NCBI GenBank assembly: GCA_030681645.1
Contig: JAUXRX010000010.1
Coordinates: forward strand, 185,318-249,317
DNA from: Archangium sp.
Lineage (GTDB): Bacteria; Myxococcota; Myxococcia; Myxococcales; Myxococcaceae
Reading direction: 5' to 3'
DNA: 64,000 bases
A model generated the notes under the pieces. It saw nothing but the letters and a program-made list of their open reading frames with translations. It was not told where the DNA came from and made no database searches. Below, piece after piece: positions 47,581 to 58,997 of the stretch (position 1 is the stretch's first letter; each line of letters starts with the position of its first letter). A program made the position numbers and the translations under genes.

Positions 47581-48285
47581 TCAGCCGAACATCGCCAGCA
47601 GGCTGTCCATGTCGCTCTCGAGCGAGGCGGTGACGCGGGCGAGCAGCTCGCCGCGCAGCCGCTGCTTGGTGGCGGCGTACGCGGGGCGGGACAGCGCGCC
47701 CAGCCGCTCGGCCTCTTCCATCGCGCGGGCCAGCACCTCGCCGGGCGGCAGCGCCTGGTCGAGGTAGCCCATCTTCGCGGCTTCCTCGGGCGTGTAGATC
47801 TGCGCGCCCAGGGTGGCCCGCGACAGCTCGGTGGGGGCGAGCCGCGCGCGCGCGAACTCCACGCCGAGAATGGGCAGGGGCATGCCGATGGTCGTCTCGT
47901 TGAGCCCGATGCGGTACGGGCCCACCGCGCCGATGCGCACGTCGCCGGTGAGCAGCACCTGGGCCCCGCCCGCCAGCGCGTGACCGGTGCAGGCGATGAC
48001 CAGGGGCAGGGGCAGGCCATTGAGCTTCACCAGCAGGTCCGCGCCGCGGAGGAAGAGCTTGCGCACCCCCTCGGCGCCAGCGGTCATCACCTTGAGATCG
48101 AAGCCCGCGCAGAAGCGGTCGGGGCGCCCGGTGAGCACCACCGCGCCCGCTTCCTTCTCGGCGCGGGCGAGCGCCTCGACCAGCGCGGTGATCATCGCGT
48201 CTGACAACGCGTTGGCCTTGCCGTCGTCCATGCGGAGGACGGCGGTGCTGCCTTCGAGCGTGTAGCTGAGCGTCGGGGTGGTCAT
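47581..48285 (-). CDS. Enoyl-CoA hydratase/isomerase (crotonase) family protein
   Basis: The 234-residue crotonase fold has the oxyanion-hole turns FCAGFDLKVM and GHALAGGAQVLL. At the usual catalytic region it reads NETTIGMPLPILGVEFARAR, with one Glu kept. It probably acts on acyl-CoA thioesters in lipid or amino-acid breakdown. The exact substrate cannot be told. It is convergent with the hydrolase gene. Confidence 0.85.
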   Translation of the reverse strand: MTTPTLSYTLEGSTAVLRMDDGKANALSDAMITALVEALARAEKEAGAVVLTGRPDRFCAGFDLKVMTAGAEGVRKLFLRGADLLVKLNGLPLPLVIACTGHALAGGAQVLLTGDVRIGAVGPYRIGLNETTIGMPLPILGVEFARARLAPTELSRATLGAQIYTPEEAAKMGYLDQALPPGEVLARAMEEAERLGALSRPAYAATKQRLRGELLARVTASLESDMDSLLAMFG

Positions 48286-48374
48286 GTCGAGCCACCGTAA
48301 TCCACGTCAGAAGTCTGACGCGCGGTCCTTCGCGCGGGGCGAGCATTCCGCGGCGACCGCCTTTAGCCTTCGAC

Positions 48375-50468
<2,094 letters not shown>

Positions 50469-50537
50469 GCCCGGGCGTCACGAATCTGGCGCTGACGTTG
50501 ATTTGAAAGCAGCCGCCGGCCCGTTACCTGTTTCGGG

Positions 50538-51860
50538 GTGAAGCGCATCACTCTTCAGCGGAAGCTCATCGGCGCGGCGGTGATCGTGGCTGGGATGATC
50601 GCCATCGGCACGCTGGTCGGGCAGATCGGCATGTCCTTCGGAGTCGACGCCGAGCGGCGCCTGTTCGACGAGACGCTGCCGGTGATGAACGCCTACTGGC
50701 AGCTCGACAAGGCGCTGCAGGCTGCGCGGCTCGAAGACGGCGCGAGCCTGGACGCGGTGGACCAGGCCCTCGCCACGGCCGAGCACGTTCAGCGTGACCG
50801 GGCAGAGACGCGCCTGTGGGACGAGTTCTCGGCCTCGCTCTCGACCTGGAGGAGCACGGCCGGCCCGGCCCACGACGCGGCGGCGAAGGACTCGCGAAGG
50901 GCGATCGCCGGCCTCATTCGCGAGCGGCGCACCCGGTACGAGCAGGCCCATGCGCGCTTCTCAGCCGAGGTGTTCTCGATGCGCGCGCTGGTCCTGGGGT
51001 CCGGGTCGATGGGCATCCTGGTGGTGGTCCTGCTCGGGGTGTATTCCGCGCGGCGCATCTCGCGCTCGCTCGACGCGGCGGTCACCGCCATTCGTGAGGG
51101 CACGCACGAGGTCGAGGTCGCGACGTCCTCGCTCTCCGGCGATTCCGAGGCGCTCGCCCTCGGCTTCACCGCGCAGGCCAACGCGCTCGAGCGCACGTCC
51201 GCGGCGATGACGCAGCTGACCGCGATGACGCACCAGAACGCGAGCAACGCGGGCCGCGCGCACACCCTGGCCGACGAGGCGGGCGCCCACGTGGAGCGCG
51301 CCAACGAGTCGATGCACTCGCTGGTGGCCTCGATGGACGAGATCGCCCGCACCGGCGGGAACATCGCCACCATCACCAGGTCCATCAACGAGATCGCGTT
51401 TCAGACCACGCTGCTCGCGCTCAACGCCGCGGTGGAAGCGGCTCGCGCCGGGGAAGCGGGCGCGGGCTTCGCCGTGGTGGCCAACGAGGTGCAGGCCCTC
51501 GCCGCCCGCACGGGCGCGGCCGCGCGGCAGATCTCCGAGCTGATCGACGGGTCCACCACGAAGATCGCGGCGGGCACGGCCCTGGTGAAGAAGACCAACT
51601 CCGAGTTCCAGCGGGTGGTCGGCTCGTTCCAGGAAGTGGCGGGCCTCATCGGGCAGATCAGCACCGCCTCGGCCGAGCAGGCGAAGGGCATCGACGACGT
51701 GGGCGGCGCGGTCGTCCAGATGGACGGGGTCACCCAGCAGAATGGCGCCTCCGCGACGCACGTGGCCGAGGCGGTGCACGGGCTGGAAGACCAGGCCACC
51801 GCGCTCGCCGGCGCCGTCTCCGACATCCGCTCGCTCGTGGAAGGCAGCCCCGCCGCCTGA
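50538..51860 (+). CDS. Methyl-accepting chemotaxis-type receptor
   Basis: The start is a GTG. The 440-residue protein has a first membrane helix near 10-30, a periplasmic helical region, and a second helix near 150-170 (GSMGILVVVLLGVYSARRI). The cytoplasmic hairpin tip is NEIAFQTTLLALNAAVEAAR followed by GFAVVANEVQALAARTGAAA, which is the conserved CheA/CheW contact. A clear HAMP domain is not seen. It transmits an unknown signal to a chemotaxis-type pathway encoded elsewhere. Confidence 0.85.
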   Translation: MKRITLQRKLIGAAVIVAGMIAIGTLVGQIGMSFGVDAERRLFDETLPVMNAYWQLDKALQAARLEDGASLDAVDQALATAEHVQRDRAETRLWDEFSASLSTWRSTAGPAHDAAAKDSRRAIAGLIRERRTRYEQAHARFSAEVFSMRALVLGSGSMGILVVVLLGVYSARRISRSLDAAVTAIREGTHEVEVATSSLSGDSEALALGFTAQANALERTSAAMTQLTAMTHQNASNAGRAHTLADEAGAHVERANESMHSLVASMDEIARTGGNIATITRSINEIAFQTTLLALNAAVEAARAGEAGAGFAVVANEVQALAARTGAAARQISELIDGSTTKIAAGTALVKKTNSEFQRVVGSFQEVAGLIGQISTASAEQAKGIDDVGGAVVQMDGVTQQNGASATHVAEAVHGLEDQATALAGAVSDIRSLVEGSPAA

Positions 51861-51962
51861 CGAGGCGGGTCATTCCAGCGGGGAATGAGCGGTCTGCCTG
51901 CGCCTCACGTTCCGCCCCGGCGGCCCCCCGCGCATCTTCTCGTTCGAGAGAAGGAGGCCCCC

Positions 51963-52139
51963 ATGAACGCCCTGACCCGCATTCCCCCGCTGCCGCTGCT
52001 CGCCGAACCCGCCCCCCTCGTGCTGCGCCCGCGCCCGTCCGTCGACCCGGCCGTCTTCGGGGTGGTCGCCGCGATGGTGCTCTGGGCCCTGCTGCACGCC
52101 GCGCTCGTCCTCTCGTGGCTCACCGCCGGGAGGCTCTGA
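51963..52139 (+). CDS. Small single-pass membrane protein
   Basis: The ATG at 51963 follows a strong AGGAGG site. The product has 58 residues: a Pro/Leu-rich start (TRIPPLPLLAEPAPLVLRPR) and one membrane helix (FGVVAAMVLWALLHAALVL). The function is unknown. The good ribosome site supports it as a real small gene. Confidence 0.6.
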   Translation: MNALTRIPPLPLLAEPAPLVLRPRPSVDPAVFGVVAAMVLWALLHAALVLSWLTAGRL

Positions 52140-52144
52140 GCACC

Positions 52145-52203
52145 GTCGCCTGCCGGGCGACTCGCGCCCGCGCGCCGGCGGCCGATGTCGCCTGCGAGGC
52201 GAC
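52145..52203 (+). terminator. Two hairpins after the small membrane gene
   Basis: GTCGCC-TGCCG-GGCGAC (52145-52161) and GTCGCCT-GCG-AGGCGAC (52187-52203) share the same arm. They lie in the 148-base gap between genes. There is no T-run, so intrinsic termination is uncertain. Confidence 0.4.
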
Positions 52204-52288
52204 GCTCGCGCCGCGCAACCCCCTGCATCGCCACGCCCGCGCGCGGGGCACGCCGCGTGAAATGGGGTGGTGCAGGAGGCAACACACA

Positions 52289-52924
52289 ATGACTCGCATT
52301 CTCTCGACCCGCACCCTCAACACCCTTCGCAGCGCAGACCTGATCACCCCGGCCAGGAAGCTGGCCGCCGCCCCCCAGCTCGCCCCCACCGACACCTTCG
52401 AGGCCCCGAAGAAGGTCTCGACGGTGCGCGACGACGGCGACGGCTTCGACCCGGGGACGAACAAGGTCATCGACCTCGCCAACTCGGTGATGGGCGAGAA
52501 CGCGGCCGACCTCAAGGTCGCCAACGACACGGACCTCGGCGACGCGATGCAGGACTGGGTGCCCAACAACGTCAACTGCGCCAACTTCGTCTCGGGCCTG
52601 CTCACCGCCACCGGGCAGATCCCGAAGGAGGAGGGGAGCGCCGGCGTGGTCAACCTGGTGAACAACCTCCGCGACGACCCGAACTTCACCGAGGTCTCGC
52701 TCGACGACGCCTCGCCCGGAGACGTGGTCGCCTTCGAGTACGGCAGCGGCAAGAAGAAGGGCCACCACGTGGTGGTGTTCGAGGGCCGCGACGAGAACGG
52801 CAACCCGAAGTTCATCGGCTCGGACAACGTGAACCCCGACAAGAGCCAGCGCATCAACCGGTCCACCGGCGTGCGCTCGGGCCGGCGCATCCTCGCGGTG
52901 ATGCACTACTCGAAGGACGACTGA
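52289..52924 (+). CDS. NlpC/CHAP-like putative peptidoglycan amidase without signal peptide
   Basis: The ATG at 52289 follows GCAGGAGG. The 211-residue protein has a Cys at the start of a helix (VNCANFVSGLL, Cys97), then the strand GDVVAFE and a His in KKKGHHVVVFEG (159-160). This is the Cys-then-His order of CHAP and NlpC/P60 peptidases. There is no Sec signal; the first 30 residues (STRTLNTLRSADLITPARKL) are basic and polar. It may leave the cell by another route or act inside. The substrate is inferred only. Confidence 0.6.
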   Translation: MTRILSTRTLNTLRSADLITPARKLAAAPQLAPTDTFEAPKKVSTVRDDGDGFDPGTNKVIDLANSVMGENAADLKVANDTDLGDAMQDWVPNNVNCANFVSGLLTATGQIPKEEGSAGVVNLVNNLRDDPNFTEVSLDDASPGDVVAFEYGSGKKKGHHVVVFEGRDENGNPKFIGSDNVNPDKSQRINRSTGVRSGRRILAVMHYSKDD

Positions 52925-52927
52925 GAG

Positions 52928-53830
52928 CTACTGCTGGCCCGTCCACCCGGGCCCGGCCCGCTCCTTCCACCGCGCGCGGATGTTCGCGAGCACGTCGGCA
53001 GGGAGCGGGCCCTTCGCCACCGACGCGGCGTTCTGTGCCCAGCGGCCCGGTGACGAGGTGCCCACGATGGCGGTCGACACCCCGGGCTGCGAGAGGGTGA
53101 AGCGCAGCGCCGTCTCCACCGCCTCGGGCAGGGGCCGGTGGGTGAAGTCGAAGTCGAGCGTGCGCAGCCGTTCCCAGTAGCTGCCGTGGTAGCCGTCGGC
53201 GGGGCCGCCGTCGCCGTGCTTCCACGCCACGTTCGCCACCGGCCGCTTGGCGATGACGCCCAGGCCCGCCGCGAGCGCGAGGGGCAGCGCCTCTTCGAGC
53301 ACGCGTTGATCCGCCACGTTGAGGCTGGTCTGCAGCGCGTCGAAGCGGCCGCTCTTCACCGCCCACACCGCGCGCGCGCCATCACCGGAGTAGCCGATGA
53401 AGCGGGTCTTCCCCTCGGCTCGCAGCGCCTCGAGCACCTCGATGGCTTCGCCTCGCTCGAGCACGTCGACGCCGCACGAGTGGAGCTGGAGGAGATCGAG
53501 GTAATCCGTCTTCAGCGCGCGCAACGACTGCTCGACCTGGGCGCGGATGCCGCGGGCCGACCAGTCACTGCGCGAGAAGCCGTCGGTCGCGCCGCACTTG
53601 CTGAAGAGCAGCACGCGGTCCCGCCGCCCTTCCAGCGCGCGGCCGAGCAGCTGCTCGCTGGCGAGGTAGGCCGAGGCGGTGTCGATGACGTTGAGCCCCG
53701 CGTCGAGGGCCGGGTGCAACACCGCCGCCGCGCGCGCGTCGGTCACGCCGGGGTCGAAGCCCAACTCGGCGCCGCCGAAGCCCAGCACGCTCACCTGCAG
53801 GCCCGTCTTTCCCAGCGCTCGCCGTTCCAT
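52928..53830 (-). CDS. Aldo/keto reductase
   Basis: The ATG at 53830 gives a 300-residue TIM-barrel reductase. The catalytic set is visible: Asp and Tyr in VIDTASAYLASEQLLG, Lys in LLFSKCG and His in LLQLHSCG. The NADPH end is QPGVSTAIVGTSSPG. It reduces a carbonyl or acts as a dehydrogenase; the substrate is unknown. It is last in the operon that includes the kinase and zinc-ribbon genes, two bases after the upstream stop. Confidence 0.88.
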   Translation of the reverse strand: MERRALGKTGLQVSVLGFGGAELGFDPGVTDARAAAVLHPALDAGLNVIDTASAYLASEQLLGRALEGRRDRVLLFSKCGATDGFSRSDWSARGIRAQVEQSLRALKTDYLDLLQLHSCGVDVLERGEAIEVLEALRAEGKTRFIGYSGDGARAVWAVKSGRFDALQTSLNVADQRVLEEALPLALAAGLGVIAKRPVANVAWKHGDGGPADGYHGSYWERLRTLDFDFTHRPLPEAVETALRFTLSQPGVSTAIVGTSSPGRWAQNAASVAKGPLPADVLANIRARWKERAGPGWTGQQ

Positions 53831-53832
53831 GT

Positions 53833-54528
53833 TCACTCCCCGAGCTGCCATTCCCCACCGCGCGGCACGCCGCCATCGAGCGGTTGCGCAAAGGAGAAAT
53901 GGAGCGTCTTGCCCATCGGCGGATCTCCCGACTCGACCGAGCCGTTCCTGCCGGTGCAACGAAGGAAGGCCTCCTTGCGGCAGGGGTCGACGAGCAGCAG
54001 CTGGCAGGTGCGCACCACGCGTTCCCTGCGTTGCCGCGCCGCCGTCTCGGTGAGGCAAATCGCGTAGCGCGCCGAGGCTTCCTTCCTCATCCGCTCGCGG
54101 AAGCGCTTCTCTTCCGCTGGGGAGGTGCCGGGCGCGATGCTGAAGCCGCTGGTGTGCCGGCCGCACTCGCACTCCGGGCACTCGTCGCCGCTCTCGGACG
54201 TGAGGACGAGCGCAGGCATGGGATCCGCCTCGTCGCTGGCAGGCAGATGGTCGTACAGCACCACGCCGCGCTGCTCGCTGAAGCTCCCCGAGCAGGTCGC
54301 CGAGCCCGAGCCACGCGGGCAGATGAACGCGGTGGTGCTGCAGCCCAGCGCCGCGGGCGGGCGATACTCGAAGCAGTCGTCCGCCTTCGGGGTGGTGGGC
54401 ATCTTCACCGGTCCAAACTTCGCGGCGAGGCGCTCGGCGACGAGCTTGCGCGCGGCGAGCGTGGGCGGCGGGGCTTCCGAGCGCGCCGCGGCGACGACGA
54501 CGAGCACGAGTGGCAACGCGCGCCTCAT
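53833..54528 (-). CDS. Exported Cys-rich protein of unknown function
   Basis: The ATG at 54528 overlaps the kinase stop as ATGA. A signal peptide (ALPLVLVVVAAARSEA) leads to about 210 residues with many Cys (CSTTAFICPRGSGSATCSGS, CPECECGRHTSG, RTCQLLLVDPCRKEAFLRC). Disulfides are likely. No family is recognised. Confidence 0.65.
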   Translation of the reverse strand: MRRALPLVLVVVAAARSEAPPPTLAARKLVAERLAAKFGPVKMPTTPKADDCFEYRPPAALGCSTTAFICPRGSGSATCSGSFSEQRGVVLYDHLPASDEADPMPALVLTSESGDECPECECGRHTSGFSIAPGTSPAEEKRFRERMRKEASARYAICLTETAARQRRERVVRTCQLLLVDPCRKEAFLRCTGRNGSVESGDPPMGKTLHFSFAQPLDGGVPRGGEWQLGE

Positions 54529-55580
54529 GTCTGCGTCTTCTGCTCATCGCTGCGCACGAGCGTCTCCACGGCCCGCTGCGCGTCGACGGTCTCGACCTCT
54601 TCCGCCGGAGGGTGGGGCCGCGGGGCCAGCGGGGGCGCGTCGTGGAGCAGCACCCGCGTCTGGTCCAGCGCCGCGGCGAACTCCCGCGCGTTCTGCCAGC
54701 GGCGTTCCCGGTGCTTCTGCAGGCCCTTCTCCACCACCGCGCACAGCGGCACCGGTAGCGACGGCGCGACGGACCGGAGCTCGGGGCGCTCGCCGATGCG
54801 CACCTTGTTCATCAGCCCGGCGAGGTCGTCGGCGTCGAACGGCTTCTGGCCCGCGAGCAGCTCGAAGAGCATCACCGCCACCGCGTAGAGGTCGGTGCGC
54901 GCGTCGACCTGCCGCGCGTCGGTGAATTGTTCCCAGGCCATGTAGCTGGGCGTGCCCATGGTGACCCCGGCCAGGGTGAGCGCCTTGCCCCCGGCGACCT
55001 TGCTGATGCCGAAGTCGAGCACCTGCGCGTGCTCCACCTCGCGGCCGCGCGGGTCGAGGCGGCGGCTGATGAAGACGTTCCCGGGCTTCATGTCGCGGTG
55101 AACGATGCCCTTCTCGTGGGCGGCGGCCAGACCGTGCAGCACCTGGACGCACAGGTTCACCACCCGCGCGGGGTGCAGCGGTGCCTCGTTGCGGGCGAGG
55201 ACCTTGAGGTCGTCGCCGTCGAGCAGCTCCATGGCGATGAAGGCGACGCCGCCCGGAGTGACCTCGGCGTCCATCACCCGGACGATGTGTTCGTTGCCGA
55301 TGGCGGCGGCGGTGCTCGCCTCGCGCAGGAAGCGCTCGAGGGTCACGGCGTCGGTGGTGAGCTCGGGCTTGAGCACCTTGAGCGCGACGTGCGCCTGGGT
55401 GCGGAGGTGGCGGGCGCGGTAGACCGAGCCGAAGCTGCCTGCGCCGAGCAGGCCCTCGATGACGTAGCGATCGAGCTGCGAGCCGACCAGCCCGGCCACG
55501 GCGGTCGAGAGCCCGGTCTTCGGGCAGGTGTCCGGGTGGTTGCGGTGCGGGCGACCGCAGTGCTGGCAGACAGCGCTCAC
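54525..55580 (-). CDS. Hanks-type Ser/Thr protein kinase
   Basis: The 351-residue soluble kinase starts with a possible zinc knuckle (CQHCGRPHRNHPDTC, 5-19). The kinase domain has glycine loop LLGAGSFGSVYRA, VAIK-type Lys in VALKVLKPE, catalytic HRDMKPGN, DFG in VLDFGISK and APE-type YMAWEQ. There is no membrane helix. The start lies 22 bases after the zinc-ribbon stop. The target is unknown. Confidence 0.9.
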   Translation of the reverse strand: MSAVCQHCGRPHRNHPDTCPKTGLSTAVAGLVGSQLDRYVIEGLLGAGSFGSVYRARHLRTQAHVALKVLKPELTTDAVTLERFLREASTAAAIGNEHIVRVMDAEVTPGGVAFIAMELLDGDDLKVLARNEAPLHPARVVNLCVQVLHGLAAAHEKGIVHRDMKPGNVFISRRLDPRGREVEHAQVLDFGISKVAGGKALTLAGVTMGTPSYMAWEQFTDARQVDARTDLYAVAVMLFELLAGQKPFDADDLAGLMNKVRIGERPELRSVAPSLPVPLCAVVEKGLQKHRERRWQNAREFAAALDQTRVLLHDAPPLAPRPHPPAEEVETVDAQRAVETLVRSDEQKTQT

Positions 55581-55602
55581 AGCTTCCTCTTATTCCTTCG
55601 GG

Positions 55603-56145
55603 TCAGTCGCGACGCAGCCAGCTGATGAAGGCGCTGAAGACCGACGCGCGTTCCTGCTGCTCCTTCGTGAGCTGCGGGCTGCCTTCCTTCGCGTAGCAGT
55701 CGCTGCACTCGGTGAGCCCCTGCCCGGTGCTCTGCGCGTGGGCGAAGGGTTTGCGCTGACCGCACGCGTCGCACTTGAAGGTCACGGTCTCGGGCGGCTT
55801 GGCGGGGGCCTTGCGCGTGACGATGAGCATGTCGCGCGAGTCGAGGTACACGCCCTTGCACGAGCGGCACGCTTCGACGGCCACGTTGCCGGTGAGCTCG
55901 GCGCCCAGCAGGGGAATGAGACAGCGCGGACAGTAGCGATCGCGCACCGGGGTCGCCGACATCTCCACCTTGCGGCCGGTGGAACTCTCGAGCTCACCGC
56001 GGTCGAACCAGACCCCTCCGCAGCCGTGGCAACGGTCGAGCTCGACGTCGATGTTCGGTTTCTGGGACTGCACCATGAACGGGCGCAGCTTCGTGTTGCA
56101 CTGGGGACACTCGAGGTACGTGGGGAGCTGGTTCGTCTCGTCCAT
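55603..56145 (-). CDS. TFIIB-type zinc-ribbon protein
   Basis: The ATG at 56145 gives a 180-residue protein with repeated zf-TFIIB ribbons: CPQCNTKLRPF then CHGCGGVWFDRGELE (14-57), CPRCLIPLL then CRSCKGVYLDSRD, and a third Cys set (CDACG, CSDC). There is no signal peptide. It may bind nucleic acid or act as a structural adaptor. It is the first gene of the kinase operon. Confidence 0.78.
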   Translation of the reverse strand: MDETNQLPTYLECPQCNTKLRPFMVQSQKPNIDVELDRCHGCGGVWFDRGELESSTGRKVEMSATPVRDRYCPRCLIPLLGAELTGNVAVEACRSCKGVYLDSRDMLIVTRKAPAKPPETVTFKCDACGQRKPFAHAQSTGQGLTECSDCYAKEGSPQLTKEQQERASVFSAFISWLRRD

Positions 56146-56307
56146 GGCGCGCGAATGATGCCTCAACCGCCACGCGCGGTCTTCAGCTCTCGGGAGAAGC
56201 ACGCGAGCAGCGCCAGGACCAGCGCTCACAGCTTCGTCTAATTGCTTCGGCTGGGGCGGCGTCACGTCGTCGTCGACGGGCGGCCCGGTCTGGACCACGC
56301 TTTCCCG

Positions 56308-57618
56308 ATGCGAAGACTTCCGGGTTGGGAATCTCGGGCCGTGAGCGCGAGCGACGTGGTGAAGCACGTCAAGAGCCGCACCAACGTGTTCGTGCACGGC
56401 GCGGCGGCCACGCCCACGCCGCTGTTGGACGCGCTGGTCGAGCGCAAGGACCTCGAGGCGGTGAAGCTGTACCACCTGCACGTCGCCGGGAACGTGGCCT
56501 TCGCCCGGCCCGAGTTCGAGGGGCGCTTCCGTTCGGTCTCGCTCTTCACCGGCGCTCAGCTGCGCAAGCCGATCGAAGAGGGGCGCGCGGACTTCGTGCC
56601 GATCTTCCTCTCGGACATTCCCAGGCTCTTCACCTCGCGGCAGGTGCCCCTCGACGCGGTGCTGCTGCAGCTCTCGCCGCCCGACGCCAATGGGCACTGC
56701 ACGCTGGGCACCTCGGTGGACACCGCCAAGGCCGCGTCGGACTCCGCGCGCGTCATCCTGGCGGAGATCAACGAGCAGATGCCGCGCACCCACGGCCGAT
56801 CGATCGTCGAGTTCGAGCGCATCACCGCGTTCACGCGCAGCGACCGGCCGCTCCACGAGGCGGAGCACGCCGCGGAAGGCCAGGTCGAGGCGCGCATCGG
56901 CGAGATCATCGCGGGGCTGGTCGAAGACGGCTCGACCCTGCAGATGGGCATCGGCGCGATCCCCGACGCGGTGCTGGCGCGGCTCCACGACAAGCACGAC
57001 CTGGGCATCCACACCGAGATGTTCTCGGACAACGTGGTCGACCTCATGCGCGAGGGCGTCATCACCAACCGCCTGAAGAAGGTCCACACCGGGCGCACGG
57101 TGACCAGCTTCGTGACGGGGTCGAAGCGGCTCTACGACTTCGTCGACGACAACCTCATCGTCGAGTTCCACCCCTGCGATCGCACCAACGACACCGCGCT
57201 GATCCGCGAGAACCCGAAGGTGGTGGCGATCAACTCGGCGATCGAGATCGACCTGAGCGGCCAGGTCTGCGCCGACTCGATGGGGCACTCGATCTACTCG
57301 GGCATCGGCGGGCAGATGGACTTCATCCACGGCGCAGCGCTCTCGCCGGGCGGCAAGCCGATCATCGCCCTGCCCGCCACCGCGGCGAAGGGGAAGCTCT
57401 CGCGCATCGTGCCCTCGCTGAAGAACGGCGCGGGCGTGGTGACCACGCGCGGACACGTGCACTGGGTGGTCACCGAGTACGGGGCGGTCAACCTGCACGG
57501 CCTGACGTTGCGCGAGCGGGCCGCCGCGCTCATCTCGATCGCGCACCCCGACTTCCGGGCCGGGCTCACGCGCGACATCTCGGCGCTGCGGCACTTCGAC
57601 TTCGGCGCGGACTCATGA
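56308..57618 (+). CDS. scpC: Acyl-CoA:carboxylate CoA-transferase, ScpC-like
   Basis: The ATG at 56308 gives 436 residues of the acetyl-CoA hydrolase/transferase family. The catalytic Glu lies in VEFHPCDRTND, the region that forms the CoA thioester. The CoA loop GIGAIPDAVLARLHD is also seen. The next gene is scpB in ATGA overlap, the same pairing as E. coli scpB-scpC, so the likely reaction is propionyl-CoA with succinate to succinyl-CoA and propionate. A 4-hydroxybutyrate or acetate substrate is possible. Confidence 0.8.
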   Translation: MRRLPGWESRAVSASDVVKHVKSRTNVFVHGAAATPTPLLDALVERKDLEAVKLYHLHVAGNVAFARPEFEGRFRSVSLFTGAQLRKPIEEGRADFVPIFLSDIPRLFTSRQVPLDAVLLQLSPPDANGHCTLGTSVDTAKAASDSARVILAEINEQMPRTHGRSIVEFERITAFTRSDRPLHEAEHAAEGQVEARIGEIIAGLVEDGSTLQMGIGAIPDAVLARLHDKHDLGIHTEMFSDNVVDLMREGVITNRLKKVHTGRTVTSFVTGSKRLYDFVDDNLIVEFHPCDRTNDTALIRENPKVVAINSAIEIDLSGQVCADSMGHSIYSGIGGQMDFIHGAALSPGGKPIIALPATAAKGKLSRIVPSLKNGAGVVTTRGHVHWVVTEYGAVNLHGLTLRERAAALISIAHPDFRAGLTRDISALRHFDFGADS

Positions 57619-58397
57619 GCCTCACCCAGACCGAGGTGCGCGGGCAGGTGGGCATCATCACGCTCACCCACGACGAGAAGCGCAATGCGTTGTCCCAGGC
57701 GTTGATCGACGCGCTGATCGCAGACCTGGGGCGGCTCGAGGAGGCGCGCATTCGCGCGGTGGTGCTGCGCGCGCGGCCCGGAGCCACCGTGTGGTCCGCG
57801 GGCCATGACGTGAGCGAGCTGCCCCGCTCGGGCCGCGATCCGCTCGCGTACAACGACCCGCTCGAGCAGGGGGTGCGGGCGGTGCGCAAGTTCCACGCGC
57901 CCATCCTCGCGATGATCGACGGCAGCGTCTGGGGCGGCGCGGTCGAGCTGGCCCTGTCGTGCGACATCCTCATCGGCACGCGCAACGCCAGCTTCGCGCT
58001 CACCCCCGCGCGGCTCGGCGTGCCGTACAACCCGGCCGGCATTCTGCGGCTGCTCAGCGCGGTGGGCTCGTCGCTGGTGCTGCGCGAGATGTTCTTCACC
58101 GCGCGCCCGCTCACCGCCCAGCGCGCTCACGACATCGGGGTGCTCGGTCACGTGGTCGAGTCCGCAGACCTCGAGCGCTTCACCCTCGAGATGGCCGCGG
58201 AGATCGCGCTGCTCTCGCCGCTGAGCATCCAGGTGATCAAGGAGCAGATCCGCCTCCTGGACGACGCCACGCCGCTCAGCCCGGGCACCTTCGAGCGGAT
58301 ACAGGGGCTGCGGCGGCGGGTCTACGACAGCAAGGACTACCGCGAGGGGATCACCGCGTTCCTGGAGAAGCGGAAGCCCGTCTACGGGGGCGACTGA
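57615..58397 (+). CDS. scpB: Methylmalonyl-CoA decarboxylase, ScpB-like
   Basis: The ATG overlaps the scpC stop as ATGA. The 260-residue crotonase-fold protein closely follows ScpB: SVWGGAVELALSCDILIG, LGVPYNPAGILRLL, VIKEQIRLLDDATPLSP, FERIQGLRRRVYDSKDYREG and the end FLEKRKPVYGGD. It removes CO2 from methylmalonyl-CoA to give propionyl-CoA. A shortened copy of its last 43 codons lies at 59049-59144, on the other side of the next gene. Confidence 0.88.
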   Translation: MSLTQTEVRGQVGIITLTHDEKRNALSQALIDALIADLGRLEEARIRAVVLRARPGATVWSAGHDVSELPRSGRDPLAYNDPLEQGVRAVRKFHAPILAMIDGSVWGGAVELALSCDILIGTRNASFALTPARLGVPYNPAGILRLLSAVGSSLVLREMFFTARPLTAQRAHDIGVLGHVVESADLERFTLEMAAEIALLSPLSIQVIKEQIRLLDDATPLSPGTFERIQGLRRRVYDSKDYREGITAFLEKRKPVYGGD

Positions 58398-58419
58398 CGC
58401 GTCCGAGGGACTCGCGACC

Positions 58420-58992
58420 TCAGGGCAGGGGAGGAGGGCTGAACCCCAGCCGCTCGGCCAGATCCCGGGGGAAGCTGCCAAACGCGGCGCCGCGGGCATT
58501 GTTCGAGAGGGCGCTCTCGACGATGGTCCACGCGTAGCTCAGCCCTCCGACGAACAGCATGCCGAAGCCGACGTAGGGGGCCACCGAAGCGCGATCCACT
58601 CGCCCGAACAAATAGCCGGTCAGCACGCCCAGGCCCACCGCGACGATCGAACTCGCCACCAGAACGCTGATCGAATGGCGGGTCCTGTGGTCGGAGAATC
58701 TCGCGGCCTGTTGCGCAGTCGGCGAGCCTGGCAGGACGGCCGGAAGAAGGTCGGCAGGGTGCGCGACCCTCAGCCCGTTCCCCAACTCCAGGTGCTGGAC
58801 CCAGCGGGCGATTTCGCCGCCGTTCTTCGTCATGACCAGGTCCACCCTGCCCACCGGCGCCAGGTCCAAATAGGCCTGGTTGCGCTCGGCAATAGGCGCG
58901 TCACGTGGGGGCGGCTCGGGCAATCGCACCCGCGGCACACAGCCGATGCAGACACCCGCCAGGAGCACCACCACCCACCGTGCGTTCCCCAT
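58420..58992 (-). CDS. Lipoprotein with two membrane segments, unknown function
   Basis: The 190-residue protein has a lipoprotein-like start (VVLLAGVCIGCVPRVRLP) and two hydrophobic segments (ISVLVASSIVAVGLGVLTGY and APYVGFGMLFVGGLSYAW). The C-terminus is Pro-rich. No family is recognised. It lies in opposite orientation between scpB and a shortened scpB end, so it may have arrived together with that duplication. Confidence 0.6.
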   Translation of the reverse strand: MGNARWVVVLLAGVCIGCVPRVRLPEPPPRDAPIAERNQAYLDLAPVGRVDLVMTKNGGEIARWVQHLELGNGLRVAHPADLLPAVLPGSPTAQQAARFSDHRTRHSISVLVASSIVAVGLGVLTGYLFGRVDRASVAPYVGFGMLFVGGLSYAWTIVESALSNNARGAAFGSFPRDLAERLGFSPPPLP

Positions 58993-58997
58993 GAGGA

